The notes under the pieces: generated by a model
Told to the model about the DNA's origin: nothing
The model's database searches: none
Seen by the model: only the letters and a program-made list of their open reading frames with translations
Source: Verrucomicrobiia bacterium
Lineage (GTDB): Bacteria > Verrucomicrobiota > Verrucomicrobiae > Limisphaerales > UBA11358
Direction of reading: 5' to 3'
NCBI GenBank assembly: GCA_030042375.1
Contig: JASHZU010000254.1
Coordinates: 1-5,885 of the forward strand
DNA: 5,885 nucleotides
Translations under genes and position numbers: made by a program
In this document: positions 5,476 to 5,885 of the stretch, piece by piece
How the letters are laid out: each line of letters opens with the position of its first letter
Numbering within the stretch: the stretch's first letter is position 1

Positions 5476-5885
5476 TTCCCGAACCGGCTATCGCCCAATC
5501 CGCGCCTAAGGCGCCCGGCGGTTGGTTCGGAATTTTTCGCCCCGCGCCGCCCCGGCCGGTCACGCTCACGGACCCTGCGCAAATCGCCGCCCAATACCGT
5601 TCCTGGCAGCTTCGCGTTCTGGTCCTTTCCATTCTCGGCTACGCCACGTTTTATTTCGTTCGCAATAACCTTCCCGTTGCCATGCCGTTCATGGAAAAAG
5701 ACCTGGGCATTACGAAACAGGACCTGGGCATCTTCCTGACCTTGCAGGGAGTGATTTACGGCATCTCTAAATTTGCCAATGGCTTCCTCGCTGACCGCGC
5801 CAATGCCTGCGTTTTCATGTCCGTCGCGCTGGTCGCTTCCGCGCTCCTGAATCTCGGCTTTGGTCTGAGTTCCACGGTGATGGCC
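5472..5885 (+). CDS. MFS transporter of the organophosphate:phosphate antiporter type, 5' part
   Basis: The gene is truncated by the window end; 138 codons are visible. After a Pro-rich cytoplasmic N-terminus of about 40 residues comes TM1 (about 47-63) with GY57-A-T-F-Y-F-V-R64-N-N-L-P-V-A-M-P. This matches the TM1 signature of GlpT/UhpT/UhpC; R64 aligns with the substrate-binding Arg45 of E. coli GlpT. The next residue is Asn where GlpT has Lys. TM2 (about 86-105) carries Y96-G-I-S-K-F, followed by a motif-A-like loop G104-F-L-A-D108-R-A-N, then TM3 (about 114-132). Family members exchange a phosphorylated compound such as glycerol-3-phosphate or a hexose phosphate for phosphate across the inner membrane, or act as sensors (UhpC); the substrate cannot be read from this part. 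GTG 5472 is the only usual start codon between the in-frame TGA at 5457 and TM1; no good Shine-Dalgarno is seen (GAGG at 5451-5454 is 17 nt away). The coding is more GC-rich than the upstream genes, and a terminator separates it from them. Confidence 0.85.
   Translation, partial: MIPEPAIAQSAPKAPGGWFGIFRPAPPRPVTLTDPAQIAAQYRSWQLRVLVLSILGYATFYFVRNNLPVAMPFMEKDLGITKQDLGIFLTLQGVIYGISKFANGFLADRANACVFMSVALVASALLNLGFGLSSTVMA

Noticed and set aside
5502..5514. GCGCCT-A-AGGCGC inverted repeat near the transporter start
   Set aside because: It is short, has a one-base centre and lies in GC-rich coding sequence, so it cannot form a normal hairpin and is likely chance.

Overview
The window looks like chromosomal DNA from a Verrucomicrobiota bacterium, most likely of the Pedosphaera/Limisphaerales type. 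This rests on protein style, not on a marker gene. The evidence is a prepilin-type protein of the PVC-superphylum kind (FTLIELL helix, CLNN...MY.DDN block, late H-X-DG motif), followed by a very long, Asn/Thr/Ser-rich secreted protein. That protein is built of jelly-roll, cysteine-free Ig-like and LamG-like modules and ends in a short C-terminal module common in that group.

Layout, all on the + strand. Positions 1-193 are AT-rich leader with no convincing gene. Positions 194-1081 encode a 295-aa pseudopilin-like protein; a run of nine G lies inside its coding region. Positions 1082-1198 form a 117-bp intergenic region with an imperfect 34/35-bp direct repeat, a possible -10 box and a perfect 6-bp hairpin just before the next gene. 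Positions 1199-5371 encode a 1390-aa secreted multidomain protein. Its first two modules are a 612-bp-period in-frame tandem duplication (about 93% DNA identity over 587 bp). A strong intrinsic terminator lies at 5395-5435. From 5472 to the window end is the 5' part of a major facilitator transporter of the organophosphate:phosphate antiporter type (GlpT/UhpT/UhpC-like).

The pseudopilin and the giant protein share orientation and no classic terminator separates them, so they may be co-expressed. The intergenic repeat, hairpin and possible promoter also leave room for separate control. Both are predicted to leave the cytoplasm: the giant protein has a Sec signal peptide, and the pseudopilin would be processed by a prepilin peptidase. 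A surface or secretion-linked role for the pair is plausible but is inference. The terminator separates them from the transporter, which appears to be an unrelated unit.

No RNA genes, CRISPR arrays, insertion sequences or origins were recognised. The most unusual features are the diverged duplicate modules, a 347-residue stretch of the giant protein without a single Lys or Arg, and the G9 tract, where gain or loss of one G would truncate the pseudopilin.
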